Positions 51,782 to 60,986 of a stretch of 64,000 nucleotides of DNA are shown in pieces (position 1 is the stretch's first letter; every line of letters starts with the position of its first letter). Source of the DNA: Verrucomicrobiota bacterium (GTDB taxonomy: Bacteria > Verrucomicrobiota > Verrucomicrobiia > Chthoniobacterales > Terrimicrobiaceae); contig JAFKMU010000040.1 of NCBI GenBank assembly GCA_017305195.1, positions 1 to 64,000 on the forward strand, given 5' to 3'. Below the pieces are notes generated by a model. It had not been told where the DNA came from. It made no database searches and saw nothing but the letters and a program-made list of their open reading frames with translations. A program made the translations under genes and the position numbers.

Positions 51782-51797
51782 TGTAGCTGAAGCTACA
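51782..51797. promoter_or_regulatory. 16-bp palindrome at the metal-importer promoter
   Basis: TGTAGCT-GA-AGCTACA is a perfect inverted repeat immediately downstream of the -10 box, at the likely start of transcription. The position is typical for a metal-dependent repressor of the DtxR/MntR or Fur type. The sequence does not match the classic MntR or Fur consensus and no regulator gene is adjacent. Confidence 0.65.
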
Positions 51798-51865
51798 TTT
51801 CGAAAACACGGATGCCCATTTCGATCCGTGAGCAGGCAGACAGATCGAACCGAACAGATGAATCC

Positions 51866-52777
51866 ATGAAAAACAGACATATCGCCCTTTTGTGCCTCGC
51901 ACTTGTCACATTGACTCTCCCGAAAGCGTTTGCGGCAGACGCCGCCCCATCCACAAAACCGAAGCGCATCCTCACGTCGTTCACCATCATTCAGGACATG
52001 GCGCAGAATGTCGCCGGCGACAAAGCCATCGTGGAATCCATTACCAAGCCTGGGGCGGAAATCCACGAATACGAGCCAACGCCGCTGGATATCGTCAAAG
52101 CGCAGTCGGCCGACCTGGTGCTTTATAACGGCATGGGCCTGGAGCGCTGGTTCGAGAAGTTCTTCAAAACCGTGAAGGGCGTGCCGGTCGCGGTGCTCAC
52201 CGAGGGTATCGAACCGCTGAGCATCTCGGAAGGCCCCTACAATGGGAAACCGAATCCCCACACCTGGATGTCCCCGGCCAACGCAGTCATTTACACGGAA
52301 AACATTCGCAAGGCGCTGGTGAAGATCGATCCGGCGAATGAGGAAACATACAACGCAAACGCAGCCGCCTACATCAAGGAGCTCAAGGCCATCGATGACC
52401 CGGTCCGCGAGAAGCTCGCACAGATCCCGGAAAATCAGCGGACGCTGGTTTCCTGCGAGGGCGCGTTCTCCTATCTCCTCCGCAACTACGGCATGAAGGA
52501 ACTCTACCTGTGGCCAGTGAATGCCGACGAGGAGGGAACGCCGCAGCAGGTCCGCAAAGTCGTCGATACCGTGAGGAAAGACAAAATCCCCGTCGTATTC
52601 AGCGAAAGCACGATCAGCCCGAAGGCCATGCTCCAGGTGGCCAAGGAGACCGGCGCAAAATATGGCGGCGTGCTCTACGTCGACTCCCTCACGACCGAGG
52701 ATGGCCCGGCGCCAACCTATCTGAAGCTGCTCCAGTACAACGCAGACACCATCGTCAAGGGCTTCACCGGACAGTGA
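51866..52777 (+). CDS. Metal ABC transporter, substrate-binding protein (SitA/MntC-like)
   Basis: The 303-residue protein has a signal peptide (about 1-23, ...LPKAFA) and belongs to the cluster A-I (ZnuA/TroA) binding proteins. The four metal ligands of the Mn/Fe type can be read: His in [11 protein letters not shown], His in [11 protein letters not shown], Glu in [16 protein letters not shown] and Asp in [11 protein letters not shown]. The His-rich loop of zinc-specific ZnuA is absent. This points to manganese or ferrous iron rather than zinc. The frame is open upstream to 51812, but the ATG at 51866 gives the signal peptide. It is the first gene of a four-gene importer operon under a palindromic operator. 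Confidence 0.92.
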   Translation: MKNRHIALLCLALVTLTLPKAFAADAAPSTKPKRILTSFTIIQDMAQNVAGDKAIVESITKPGAEIHEYEPTPLDIVKAQSADLVLYNGMGLERWFEKFFKTVKGVPVAVLTEGIEPLSISEGPYNGKPNPHTWMSPANAVIYTENIRKALVKIDPANEETYNANAAAYIKELKAIDDPVREKLAQIPENQRTLVSCEGAFSYLLRNYGMKELYLWPVNADEEGTPQQVRKVVDTVRKDKIPVVFSESTISPKAMLQVAKETGAKYGGVLYVDSLTTEDGPAPTYLKLLQYNADTIVKGFTGQ

Positions 52778-52838
52778 AGTCCTTGCAAAACCACGTAATG
52801 CCTCCTTCCCTCGGGACACATGGCCGGAAAGGAACCTC

Positions 52839-53726
52839 ATGATCAGCGATCAAGCATCTCTCGAAGTCCACGTGAGTGACGTAACGGTGACCTACAACAA
52901 CGGTCACACCGCGCTCCACGATGCGTCTTTTCATCTCAGAAGCGGGTCCATCTGCGCGCTCGTCGGAGTGAATGGCAGTGGCAAATCCACCCTCTTCAAA
53001 GCGATCATGGGATTCGTCCGGCCATCGAGAGGCTCGGTCACGATCGGAGGGCGCCCCGTCAAGGAGGCTCAAAAGAAAAGCTGGGTCGCCTATGTTCCGC
53101 AGTCCGAGGAGGTCGACTGGACCTTCCCTGTCAGCGTGTGGGACGTGGTGATGATGGGCCGGTATGGCTTCATGAATTTCCTGCGCACGCCACGCCCCGA
53201 GGATAAGCGACTGGTCCGGGAAAGTCTGGAGCGGGTAAAGATGTGGGACTTCCGGGACCGCCAGATCGGCGAGCTTTCCGGCGGGCAGAAGAAGCGGGTC
53301 TTCCTGGCTCGCGCCCTCGCGCAAGGCGGACGGGTCATCCTGCTGGACGAGCCGTTTACCGGAGTGGACGTCAAAACCGAAGCAGCCATCATCGAGCTTC
53401 TCCGAGAGCTGAGGGCGGCCGGGCACATCATGCTTGTGTCGACGCACAATCTCGGTTCCGTGCCGGAATTCTGCGACCAGGTGGTGCTCATCAATCGCAC
53501 GGTGCTGGCATCTGGCCCGACGGAGGAGGTCTTCACCCAGGCCAACCTGGCCCTTGCCTTCGGTGGCGTGCTGCGGCAGTTCCAGTTTGACCACTCCACC
53601 GTGGACGACTCGGACGGGCGGGCGGTGACACTGCTGACTGACGACGAACGTCCCGTGGTGCTGGGACGCGGCGGACATCTGGAGCACCGGCTCTCAGATG
53701 AGGGGAAACAGGGAGACGAGTCATGA
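52839..53726 (+). CDS. Metal ABC transporter, ATPase subunit (SitB-like)
   Basis: The 295-residue ATPase has Walker [10 protein letters not shown] (43-51), the Q-loop [16 protein letters not shown], the signature [15 protein letters not shown], Walker [13 protein letters not shown] and the H-loop STHNLGS. The YVPQ-SxxVDWxFP and VxMGRYG pattern is characteristic of the Mn/Zn/Fe (cluster A-I) transporters. The C-terminal 50 residues form an acidic tail beyond the ABC fold. It lies 61 nt after the binding-protein gene and its stop overlaps the first permease gene (ATGA). Confidence 0.94.
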   Translation: MISDQASLEVHVSDVTVTYNNGHTALHDASFHLRSGSICALVGVNGSGKSTLFKAIMGFVRPSRGSVTIGGRPVKEAQKKSWVAYVPQSEEVDWTFPVSVWDVVMMGRYGFMNFLRTPRPEDKRLVRESLERVKMWDFRDRQIGELSGGQKKRVFLARALAQGGRVILLDEPFTGVDVKTEAAIIELLRELRAAGHIMLVSTHNLGSVPEFCDQVVLINRTVLASGPTEEVFTQANLALAFGGVLRQFQFDHSTVDDSDGRAVTLLTDDERPVVLGRGGHLEHRLSDEGKQGDES

Positions 53727-54598
53727 TCGAGCAACTGACCATCCCGTTCCAATACGAGTACATGCTCAAGGCGATCTTCGTGAGCGCGCTTATCGGAGGC
53801 GTCTGCGCATTTCTTTCGTGCTTCGTAACGCTCAAGGGTTGGTCGCTGATGGGAGACGCCCTCTCCCATTCCATCGTACCGGGCGTGGCGCTGGCAGTGA
53901 TGCTGGGCCTGCCCTTTGCCGTCGGCGCGTTCTTCGCGGGCCTGCTCGCCGCGGCTGCCATGGGCTTTGTCAAAGCCAAGACGCCGATTCGCGAGGACGC
54001 AACGATAGGCATCGTATTCACGAGCTTTTTCGCGCTGGGTCTGCTTCTCATTTCGTTGTATCCCACGGGATTCAATCTCCGCACCATCGTCTTCGGGAAC
54101 ATGCTTGGCATCGCGGATTTTGACATCCTCCAGGCGATCGTGATCTGCGCCATCGCCATGACTGTGCTGCTGGCCAAATGGAAGGATCTTCTGCTTTTCT
54201 GCTTTGATGCGAACCAAGCCCGCTCCATCGGGCTCAACACCACCGCCCTGCATTTCATCCTGCTGTCTCTTCTCTCAGCAGTCGCCGTGGCCGCCCTCCA
54301 GGCGGTCGGCGCCTGTCTCGTCGTGGCCATGCTCGTGACCCCCGGCGCAACGGCCTATCTGCTGACCGACCGTTTTGGAAGGATGCTGGGCATCGCGTCG
54401 ACGATGGGTGTATTGACATCCGCCGCCGGAGCCTATGCGAGCTATTTCCTCGATGGTTCCGTCGGAGGATGCATCGTGGTGCTCCAGACGACACTGTTCC
54501 TCCTGGCGTTTGCCTTTGCTCCCAAACACGGAATGCTCGCGTCGAGGCGTGCCAGTCGGAAGGCGATTGCCGCCACACTCCAGGAGGTTTCGGCATGA
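53723..54598 (+). CDS. Metal ABC transporter, permease subunit 1 (SitC-like)
   Basis: The 291-residue protein has about eight membrane helices of the ABC-3 family: [30 protein letters not shown] with the conserved GDALSHSxxPG coupling helix, then [21 protein letters not shown] and [17 protein letters not shown]. It forms part of the channel for Mn or Fe across the inner membrane. It overlaps both neighbours by 4 nt, so translation is coupled along the operon. Two different permeases, as here, are typical of SitABCD/YfeABCD systems rather than single-permease ZnuABC. Confidence 0.94.
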   Translation: MIEQLTIPFQYEYMLKAIFVSALIGGVCAFLSCFVTLKGWSLMGDALSHSIVPGVALAVMLGLPFAVGAFFAGLLAAAAMGFVKAKTPIREDATIGIVFTSFFALGLLLISLYPTGFNLRTIVFGNMLGIADFDILQAIVICAIAMTVLLAKWKDLLLFCFDANQARSIGLNTTALHFILLSLLSAVAVAALQAVGACLVVAMLVTPGATAYLLTDRFGRMLGIASTMGVLTSAAGAYASYFLDGSVGGCIVVLQTTLFLLAFAFAPKHGMLASRRASRKAIAATLQEVSA

Positions 54599-55482
54599 AT
54601 GCAGCCGTCGAACTTTTCCTCCAGGACCCGGCCGCGCCATTCCGGCACCAGTTCATGCTCGAGGCGCTCGGCGTGGGGGTGCTGGTGGGCGTTGTTTGCG
54701 CGATGCTCTCGTGCTACCTCGTGCTGAAGGGCTGGTCGCTCATGGGGGACGCCATCTCGCACGCGATGCTCCCGGGCATCGTGCTCGCCTATGTCGCGGG
54801 GCTACCTCTTTCCGTGGGAGCCTTTGCCGCCGGGCTGCTGTGCGCCTCCGCGACAGGCTTCATCAAATCGCATAGTCGCGTGAAGGAAGACACTGTCATG
54901 GGAATTGTCTTTACCGGTCTCTTCGGTCTGGGGCTGGTGTTGTTCACCAAGGTCAAAACCGACGTGCACCTCAACCACATCCTTTTCGGGAGTCTGCTCG
55001 GCATCTCGCAGTCACTCATCATTCAGACCTCAGTCATCGGTGGACTCACATTGCTCGCGATCCTGCTCCTGCGCAAAGATCTCCTGCTGTTCTGCTTCGA
55101 CGCAAACCACGCCCGATCGATCGGGCTGAACACCACGCGACTCTACTACACGTTGCTCTCGCTCGTGGCGCTGGCCATCGTCGTTTCCCTCCAGGCCGTC
55201 GGCATCATCCTTGTGATGGCGATGCTCATCACTCCAGGCTGTATCGGGTTTTTGTTAAGCCACCGGTTCACGCATATGCTCCAGATAGCCGTGGGCTCGG
55301 CGGTCCTATCCAGCATCGTCGGCGTATACGTCAGCTACTTCATCAACGGGGCTACCGGGGCTTGCATCGTGCTCGTACTGGCGATGCTGTTCCTCCTCGC
55401 CATGACGTTTGCGCCGAGGCGCGGATTGCTGGCCAGACGGTTTCTCTCCGCCAGATCGAAGATCCGGGCGGGCGCCAGATAG
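54595..55482 (+). CDS. Metal ABC transporter, permease subunit 2 (SitD-like)
   Basis: The 295-residue protein is a second ABC-3 family permease similar to the preceding one: [89 protein letters not shown]. The shared blocks show that the two genes arose by duplication. The pair probably makes a heterodimeric pore. The ATG at 54595 overlaps the preceding stop as ATGA. The gene ends only 4 nt from the stop of the convergent terC-like gene, and no terminator is visible between them. Confidence 0.94.
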   Translation: MNAAVELFLQDPAAPFRHQFMLEALGVGVLVGVVCAMLSCYLVLKGWSLMGDAISHAMLPGIVLAYVAGLPLSVGAFAAGLLCASATGFIKSHSRVKEDTVMGIVFTGLFGLGLVLFTKVKTDVHLNHILFGSLLGISQSLIIQTSVIGGLTLLAILLLRKDLLLFCFDANHARSIGLNTTRLYYTLLSLVALAIVVSLQAVGIILVMAMLITPGCIGFLLSHRFTHMLQIAVGSAVLSSIVGVYVSYFINGATGACIVLVLAMLFLLAMTFAPRRGLLARRFLSARSKIRAGAR

Positions 55483-55486
55483 TTTC

Positions 55487-56512
55487 TCAGGCGTCCCGGG
55501 AAGGATTGGCCGGGCCAATCCCCGCCTCCCTCTTTTTCGCCAGCACCAGCGATGCCGTGATCGCCGCAGCCAGCAGGCCAAGGATGATGCCGAGCGACCA
55601 GGTGATCGGGAACTTGCCGCCGAAGGCCTCGTTGAGCCACGCCATCTTCAGACCGACGAAGATCAGGATGATGCCAAGCGCATACTTCAGGAGGTGGAAC
55701 TTGTCGACCGCTCCGGCGAGCAGGAAATACATCGCACGCAGGCCAAGGATGGCGAAGACATTCGAGGTGAATACGATCAGCGGCTCCTTGGTGATGGCAA
55801 AGATCGCGGGCACGGAATCGACAGCGAAGATGATATCCGAAACCTCGATGAACACGAGCGCCACGAACAAGGGCGTGACGAGCCATTTGCCCGCCTTGCG
55901 GACAAAGAACTTCTGCCCGTCCAGAGCCGTCACCGGCAGGCGCGACATGAGGAAGCGGATGATCGGATTCTTCGAGGGATCGTCCTTGGTATCGGCCACG
56001 ATGAGGATCTTGATGCCCGTCAGGATCAGCAGGACGCCGAAGAAGATCACCACCCAGTGGAACTGAAAGAGCACAGCTCCGAGGGCGATGAATATCGCAC
56101 GAAAGACGAGCGCTCCCAGGATGCCAAAGAAGAGCACCCGGTGCTGAAACTCCGCCGGGATCGAGAGATAGGCAAAGATCATCACGAAGACAAAGAGGTT
56201 GTCGACCGCGAGAGCCTTCTCGATGACAAAGCCTGTATAATACTCGATCGTCGCCTGCCCGGCCATGGCGGCATGGTTCATCCCCGCCATGGCCGGGTTC
56301 CCGGCAAAGCTGGACAGACTGTAGTAATAAAGGCCGACGCCGAAGGCCAGGCCGAGGGCGACCCAGAAGACGCTCCATCCCGCGGCCTCCTTCATCGAGA
56401 CGGCATGCGCCCGGCGGTGGAAGACAAAAAGGTCCAGCGCGAGGAGGCCCAGGATCAAGGCGGAAAAAGCCGCGTAGAACCCCCAATACTGATCAAAAGG
56501 AAAAAGTGTCAT
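55487..56512 (-). CDS. TerC/Alx family membrane protein, probable metal exporter
   Basis: The 341-residue protein has about nine membrane helices with the TerC signature: KALAVDNLFVFVMIFAYLSIPAEFQHRVLFFGILGALVFRAIFI, then FIEVSDIIFAVDSVPAIFAITKEP and the conserved SNVFAILGLRAMYFLLA. In Escherichia coli and Bacillus relatives, Alx/TerC proteins affect manganese or calcium export and metallation of exported proteins. Its position, tail to tail with a Mn/Fe importer operon, supports a role in manganese balance. The ATG overlaps by one base the stop of the DUF1232 gene upstream (TGATG). Confidence 0.92.
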   Translation of the reverse strand: MTLFPFDQYWGFYAAFSALILGLLALDLFVFHRRAHAVSMKEAAGWSVFWVALGLAFGVGLYYYSLSSFAGNPAMAGMNHAAMAGQATIEYYTGFVIEKALAVDNLFVFVMIFAYLSIPAEFQHRVLFFGILGALVFRAIFIALGAVLFQFHWVVIFFGVLLILTGIKILIVADTKDDPSKNPIIRFLMSRLPVTALDGQKFFVRKAGKWLVTPLFVALVFIEVSDIIFAVDSVPAIFAITKEPLIVFTSNVFAILGLRAMYFLLAGAVDKFHLLKYALGIILIFVGLKMAWLNEAFGGKFPITWSLGIILGLLAAAITASLVLAKKREAGIGPANPSRDA

Positions 56513-56934
56513 CAGGACTGAGCAAACAGGGAGGTGGCAATGGAAGACTCAAGGCGGGAGGAAATCCACTCCTCGATCACCGGGCGGTTGCGGCTGAAGA
56601 CGGCATCTATCAGGAAGGCATCGTCATCAAAGCCGATCTCCTCCACCTCGTCCGGGATCACATCATAACCCTTGAGCAGATAGGCCGCCGCAGCGCCGAG
56701 CTCGACCAAGGCGCGTTGCTTGTCTGCGGACAGCGCACCGTAGCTGGAGTGATACTCCACGAGGAGTATCTCGAGAATGCGGGCCTGCGCCTGGAGACGC
56801 GGGTGGCGCACCGGATCGGCCGCCACCACCTTGTCCCACAAGCGCTCGGAGAGATCGGCCAGGCGCCCCAATTCGCCCGGCACGATCCCCGAAGCCGCAT
56901 TCTCGATATACTCGTCAATGGTCGCTGCTTTCAC
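56512..56934 (-). CDS. DUF1232 (YkvA-like) protein
   Basis: The 140-residue product is probably of the DUF1232/YkvA family: LGAAAAYLLKGYDVIPDEVEEIGFDDDAFLIDAVF matches the YLxxPxDxIPDxxPxxGxxDD pattern. The usual membrane helix is weak here, so the protein may be peripheral. Function is not known. The start is GTG at 56934, with MKAATIDEYIEN following. It is upstream of and overlaps the TerC gene, so it may modulate metal export. The LysR gene lies divergently 76 nt away. Confidence 0.65.
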   Translation of the reverse strand: MKAATIDEYIENAASGIVPGELGRLADLSERLWDKVVAADPVRHPRLQAQARILEILLVEYHSSYGALSADKQRALVELGAAAAYLLKGYDVIPDEVEEIGFDDDAFLIDAVFSRNRPVIEEWISSRLESSIATSLFAQS

Positions 56935-56991
56935 GATGGGGAAAGCATACCCGGGATTTATCGTTTGAATATTACGATGTTTTTAACGATT

Positions 56992-57010
56992 TGTTAGATT
57001 CAATCTAACA
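56992..57010. promoter_or_regulatory. 19-bp palindrome abutting the LysR start codon
   Basis: TGTTAGATT-C-AATCTAACA is a perfect 9-bp inverted repeat whose last base is directly before the ATG at 57011. It leaves no room for an SD. It can act as an autoregulatory operator or as an RNA hairpin at the start site. Confidence 0.65.
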
Positions 57011-57892
57011 ATGATGAACTACCATCATCTCCGTATCTTCTGGGTCGTAGCCCGGGAAGGCAGCCTGCGCGCGGCGGCGGCGAAGCTGCATCTCACCCAG
57101 CCGACCATGAGCACGCAGATTCACCAACTGGAGGACGCTCTCGGCGAACCGCTCTTCCAGCGCAGCGGACGCAAGCTCATTCTCACCGCAGCCGGTCGGA
57201 TGACCATGGAGTATGCCGAGGAGATATTCGGGCTCGGTGCGGAGTTGCAGGCCGCCTTTGGCCAGGGCATGGAGTCCAAGCCCAACCGGCTCAACGTCGG
57301 CATCGTTGACTCCTTGCCCAAGCTGATCGCACGGGACCTGCTGCGCCCGGTCTTTGCCCGGGTCGCCACCGTGCGGCTGGTCTGCCACGAGGGCGTGCTG
57401 GAGGATCTCGTGCTGCGCCTGAAACAGCATCGCCTCGACGTGCTGCTGACCGATACACAAATCTCCGGAGAGAGTGCGCAGGGCACCTTTCACCACAAGC
57501 TCGGCGCGTGCGGCATCAGCCTGTGCGCCGCGCCGGCCATCGCCCGAAGGTTTGGGAAAAAGTTTCCGCATTCCCTGGAGGGGGCTCCCTTTCTCCTCCC
57601 CACTCCGGCGATGCCCTTGCGACGGGAGCTGGACGCGTGGTTTCACCGCGAGGGAATCACGCCGCGCATCGTGGCGGAGTTTGACGATACGGCTTTGCTC
57701 AAAGATTTCGCCGCGGATGGCATCGGTATCGCACCCATCCATCAAAACGTGCTCCAGCAAGCCCGGGAAAGCTACGGCCTGGCGGTGCTGGGAGCAGTCA
57801 AAGGCATCCGGGCAGAGTTCTATGCCGTGTCGGTGGAGCGAAAAGTGAAGAGCGAGGCAATTCTCGCCATCACGGAGCGCGAACGGCGTTGA
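57011..57892 (+). CDS. LysR-family transcriptional regulator (NhaR-like)
   Basis: The 293-residue protein has an N-terminal LysR helix-turn-helix (YHHLRIFWVVAREGSLRAAAAKLHLTQPTMSTQIHQLEDALGEPLFQRSGRKLILT) and a periplasmic-binding-protein-like effector domain. The MNYHHLRIFW start and the KLxLTQPTxSxQIxxLE pattern are typical of the NhaR branch, which answers Na+ or pH in E. coli. No antiporter is adjacent here; the DUF1232 and terC genes lie divergently and the AI-2E transporter gene follows. A 19-bp palindrome abuts the start. A second ATG directly after the first (57014) is an alternative. Confidence 0.9.
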   Translation: MMNYHHLRIFWVVAREGSLRAAAAKLHLTQPTMSTQIHQLEDALGEPLFQRSGRKLILTAAGRMTMEYAEEIFGLGAELQAAFGQGMESKPNRLNVGIVDSLPKLIARDLLRPVFARVATVRLVCHEGVLEDLVLRLKQHRLDVLLTDTQISGESAQGTFHHKLGACGISLCAAPAIARRFGKKFPHSLEGAPFLLPTPAMPLRRELDAWFHREGITPRIVAEFDDTALLKDFAADGIGIAPIHQNVLQQARESYGLAVLGAVKGIRAEFYAVSVERKVKSEAILAITERERR

Positions 57893-57935
57893 CTCGCTTC
57901 CGGAATACTCGCACATTCCAGAGCAGGAGACGATT

Positions 57936-59114
57936 TTGGAACGCGCAGTGGTAGATGGCAGCAAATTCCGGACAGCATTTGTCGTGCTGCTCGTTGCCGT
58001 TGTCTCGGGGTTGTTCCTCGCCCTGGCCTGGCCGCTGCTCCGCCCGCTGATGATCGGGGCCATCCTCGCCGGCCTGTGCACGCCGATGTTCAACTGGTTC
58101 GTGCGACTTTTCCGCGGCCGCAGGGGGCTGGCGTCGGTCGCGACTCTCATCGTCCTCTTCATCATCATCGCCGGCCCGATCAGCGCCATGCTGGGACTCG
58201 CCGTACAACAGGCCGTGACGGTGAGCGACCGTGCGCTGCCGTGGCTGCAGGATCGCTTCGGATCGGCCACTTCCTTCGATGCCAATCGCTGGATCATCGA
58301 TCACTTTCCGTTTGCCGAGGATTTCGCCCCCAGCCAGAGCGAAATCGTCAATGGCGTCAGCAATGCCGTGCGAGGCGTCGGCACCTATCTGGTGAGCAGC
58401 GCGTCGAGCTTCACTGCCGGGACAGCCGGTTTCCTGCTCGAATTTTTCATCATGATCTACGCCATGTTCTTCTTCCTGAAGGACGGGCGGCAGATCCTCT
58501 CCAAGATATTTTACTACATGCCGCTCGCTCATGATGATGAGGAGCGTATCCTCGAGCGGTTCATCTCGATATCCCGCGCCACGATCAAGGGCACGCTGCT
58601 GATCGGCCTGCTGCAGGGAACTCTGGGCGGCCTGGGGTTCTTCTTTGCCGGTATCGGAGGCTCCGCCTTCTGGGGTGTCATCATGGTGATCCTTTCCGTC
58701 ATCCCGGGTATCGGCGCAGGGCTCGTCTGGGTCCCTGCCGTGGTTTACCTGTACATCCTCGGCCAGCCTTTGCCCGCCACGCTGCTGCTCATCTGGTGCG
58801 CCACGGTGGTGAGCACGATCGACAACGTGCTCCGGCCTCGTCTCGTGGGACAGGACGCCCAGATGCACGACCTCATGATTTTCATCGGAACCCTCGGCGG
58901 ATTGTTCCTCTTTGGGCCGATCGGGTTTGTCATCGGGCCGGTGGTTTGCGGGCTTTTCCTGCTCTCTTGGGAGATCTATGGCACGGCCTTCAAGGACATC
59001 CTGCCTCCCGTGGGAGAGATTCGCACCTCGCTGCAATCTGCGGAGCCCGCCGACGGGGGCGTCCCGAGGGAGGAAAAGGATTCGCCACGCCCGAGGCGTC
59101 GCCGCAAATCCTGA
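57936..59114 (+). CDS. AI-2E family transporter (PerM/TqsA-like)
   Basis: The 392-residue protein has the family layout of about eight membrane helices with a soluble domain in the middle: VSGLFLALAWPLLRPLMIGAILAGLCTPMFNWF, the VVYLYILGQPLPATLLLIWCATVVSTIDNVLRPRLVG block and GTLGGLFLFGPIGFVIGPVV at the end. Members export autoinducer-2 or act as Na+/H+ antiporters; the substrate is unclear. The TTG at 57936 is preceded by GCAGGAGA 5 nt away, a good SD, so this start is chosen. A possible promoter TTGACT-17-CACATT (57889-57917) starts inside the LysR tail. The C-terminus is charged and Pro/Arg-rich. Confidence 0.88.
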   Translation: MERAVVDGSKFRTAFVVLLVAVVSGLFLALAWPLLRPLMIGAILAGLCTPMFNWFVRLFRGRRGLASVATLIVLFIIIAGPISAMLGLAVQQAVTVSDRALPWLQDRFGSATSFDANRWIIDHFPFAEDFAPSQSEIVNGVSNAVRGVGTYLVSSASSFTAGTAGFLLEFFIMIYAMFFFLKDGRQILSKIFYYMPLAHDDEERILERFISISRATIKGTLLIGLLQGTLGGLGFFFAGIGGSAFWGVIMVILSVIPGIGAGLVWVPAVVYLYILGQPLPATLLLIWCATVVSTIDNVLRPRLVGQDAQMHDLMIFIGTLGGLFLFGPIGFVIGPVVCGLFLLSWEIYGTAFKDILPPVGEIRTSLQSAEPADGGVPREEKDSPRPRRRRKS

Positions 59115-59179
59115 TGTGCCGGAAGGCGTTCTGCGCGCTTGTCAGGACGTCTCGCCGAGGATAGTCAACGAGTCGTCTT

Positions 59180-60070
59180 ATGGATTTGCTCGAATGCAGC
59201 CTCCCTGGCATCCCGAAACTGAGAAGCGGCAAGGTACGCGAAGTATTCGATTTGGGTGAAACCCTCCTGTTTGTCGCGACCGACCGTATTTCGGCCTTCG
59301 ACTGCATCCTGCCGAATGCCATTCCGCACAAGGGCGAGGTGCTGACGCAGATTTCCTCCTTCTGGTTCGATAAGCTCGATTTTGTCCCGAACCACGTCAT
59401 CACCGCCCAGTTCCGGCAGTTTCCGGAAATCCTCAAACCCTTCGAGGCCGAACTGACGGGACGCTCGATGATCGTCCGCAAGGCGTCGCCGCTGCCCGTG
59501 GAGTGTGTCGTGCGCGGCCACATCGCAGGGTCTGGCTGGAAGGAATACCAGGCCAGCGGCACCATCTGCGGCCATCCCCTGCCCCTGGGCCTGCGCCAGG
59601 GCGATAAATTGCCCGAGCCGCTCTTCACCCCGGCCACGAAGGCCGAGACCGGCCACGACGAGAATATCACGTGGAAAGAATGCCGCCGCATCCTCGGCGA
59701 CGACGTGGCTCATGAGGTGCGCGACCGCTCGATCGAACTTTACGAACACGGCCGCGCCTACGCAGCCCAGAAGGGTATCATCGTGGCGGATACGAAGTTC
59801 GAGTTCGGCATCTTCGAGGATGAAATCCTCCTGATCGACGAGGTGCTTACGCCCGACTCGTCACGCTTCTGGCCTGAGGCGGAATTCGCCCCCGGCGGCA
59901 GCCCGCCGAGCTTCGACAAGCAGTTCGTGCGCGACTACCTTGAAACGCTCGACTGGAACAAGCAGCCTCCCGCGCCCGCCCTGCCCGCGGATGTGATTGC
60001 CCGTACTTCGGAGAAGTATCTTGAGGCATTCGAGCGCCTGACGGGTCGCAGCCTGTTGGGAGTGCAATGA
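59180..60070 (+). CDS. purC: Phosphoribosylaminoimidazole-succinocarboxamide synthase
   Basis: PurC joins CAIR and aspartate using ATP in purine synthesis. The 296-residue protein has KLRSGKVREVFDLGETLLFVATDRISAFDC near the start, HKGEVLTQISSFWFDKL, VECVVRGHIAGSGWKEYQ and the catalytic/ATP site EFGIFEDEILLIDEVLTPDSSRFW. Length and motifs fit the long (eukaryote-like) form of about 300 residues rather than the 237-residue E. coli form. Its stop overlaps the ATG of xerD (ATGA), so the two are co-translated. No other pur genes are nearby. Confidence 0.96.
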   Translation: MDLLECSLPGIPKLRSGKVREVFDLGETLLFVATDRISAFDCILPNAIPHKGEVLTQISSFWFDKLDFVPNHVITAQFRQFPEILKPFEAELTGRSMIVRKASPLPVECVVRGHIAGSGWKEYQASGTICGHPLPLGLRQGDKLPEPLFTPATKAETGHDENITWKECRRILGDDVAHEVRDRSIELYEHGRAYAAQKGIIVADTKFEFGIFEDEILLIDEVLTPDSSRFWPEAEFAPGGSPPSFDKQFVRDYLETLDWNKQPPAPALPADVIARTSEKYLEAFERLTGRSLLGVQ

Positions 60071-60960
60071 CGGCCCCCGAGGCCATCGATACCTTCATCC
60101 TGTATCTCGCCACCGAGCGAGGGCTCTCCGACAACTACCAACTCTCCACGCGCCGGTCGCTGGAGTCGTTTGCCCATTGGCTGGAGAGTCAAGCCAAGCT
60201 GACCCTCGGGAAAGTCACACCCGCGACGATCACCGATTACCTCGCGTGGCGCAAGCGGTCCGGCCTCGCTGCAGCCTCCGTAAAGATCGAGGCGGTCGCG
60301 ATCCGGATATTTTTCCGCTTCCTGCACTTTCGCCAGATTATCCCGCACGATCCGGCGGAGAATCTCCCCACGCCACGCATTGAGCGCTACCTGCCGGAAA
60401 CGCTGAACGCCCGCGATGTCGAGAGGCTCATCTCCGCCGTCGATACCCGCAACGAACTCGGCCGGCGCGACCGCGCAATCATGGAACTCCTCTACGCCAG
60501 CGGACTCCGGGTTTCCGAGCTCTGCAACGCCAGGCTGGAAAACCTCCACCTGGAGGAAGGTTTCATCCGCGTCACCGGCAAGGGCAACAAAACCCGCCTC
60601 GTCCCCGTTGGCCAAAAAGCGGTGGAGGCGATCCAAACCTACCTCAACGAGGAGCGTCCAGCGCTCGTCGCGAAGAAAACCGGAGCCGAAATCTTCATCT
60701 CCGTACGGGGGAAAAAGCTCACGCCCCAGCGCATCTGGCAGCTGGTGAAGCACTACGCCTCTCTCGCTCAGATCGACCAGACCGTTTACCCGCACATCTT
60801 CCGCCACAGCTTCGCCACGCATCTCCTCGGCGGCGGCGCGGACCTGCGTATCATCCAGGAGATGCTCGGCCATGCCGACATCTCAACCACCCAGATCTAC
60901 ACCCACGTCGACTCCACGCGACTCAAGCAGGTCCATCGCAAGTTTCACCCCCGAGCCTGA
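60067..60960 (+). CDS. xerD: Tyrosine recombinase XerD-type
   Basis: XerC/XerD resolve chromosome dimers at dif. The 297-residue protein has the N-terminal SAM-like core-binding domain (about 1-95) and a catalytic domain with Arg148 (ASGLRVSEL), Lys in the TGKGNKTRLVPV hairpin, His243 and Arg246 (HIFRHSFATHLL), His269 (LGHADISTTQIYTHV) and nucleophile Tyr278. The spacing is within one residue of that in E. coli XerD. Whether it is XerC or XerD cannot be decided without a partner, though the motif spacing favours XerD. It overlaps purC by 4 nt. No dif-like site was recognised in this window. Confidence 0.93.
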   Translation: MTAPEAIDTFILYLATERGLSDNYQLSTRRSLESFAHWLESQAKLTLGKVTPATITDYLAWRKRSGLAAASVKIEAVAIRIFFRFLHFRQIIPHDPAENLPTPRIERYLPETLNARDVERLISAVDTRNELGRRDRAIMELLYASGLRVSELCNARLENLHLEEGFIRVTGKGNKTRLVPVGQKAVEAIQTYLNEERPALVAKKTGAEIFISVRGKKLTPQRIWQLVKHYASLAQIDQTVYPHIFRHSFATHLLGGGADLRIIQEMLGHADISTTQIYTHVDSTRLKQVHRKFHPRA

Positions 60961-60986
60961 CCCTCACGCTGGGGAAATTTCACGGA

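Noticed and set aside
56500..56530. A yybP-ykoY-type manganese riboswitch before the TerC gene
   Set aside because: The TerC start overlaps the stop of the DUF1232 gene, so there is no untranslated leader to hold one.
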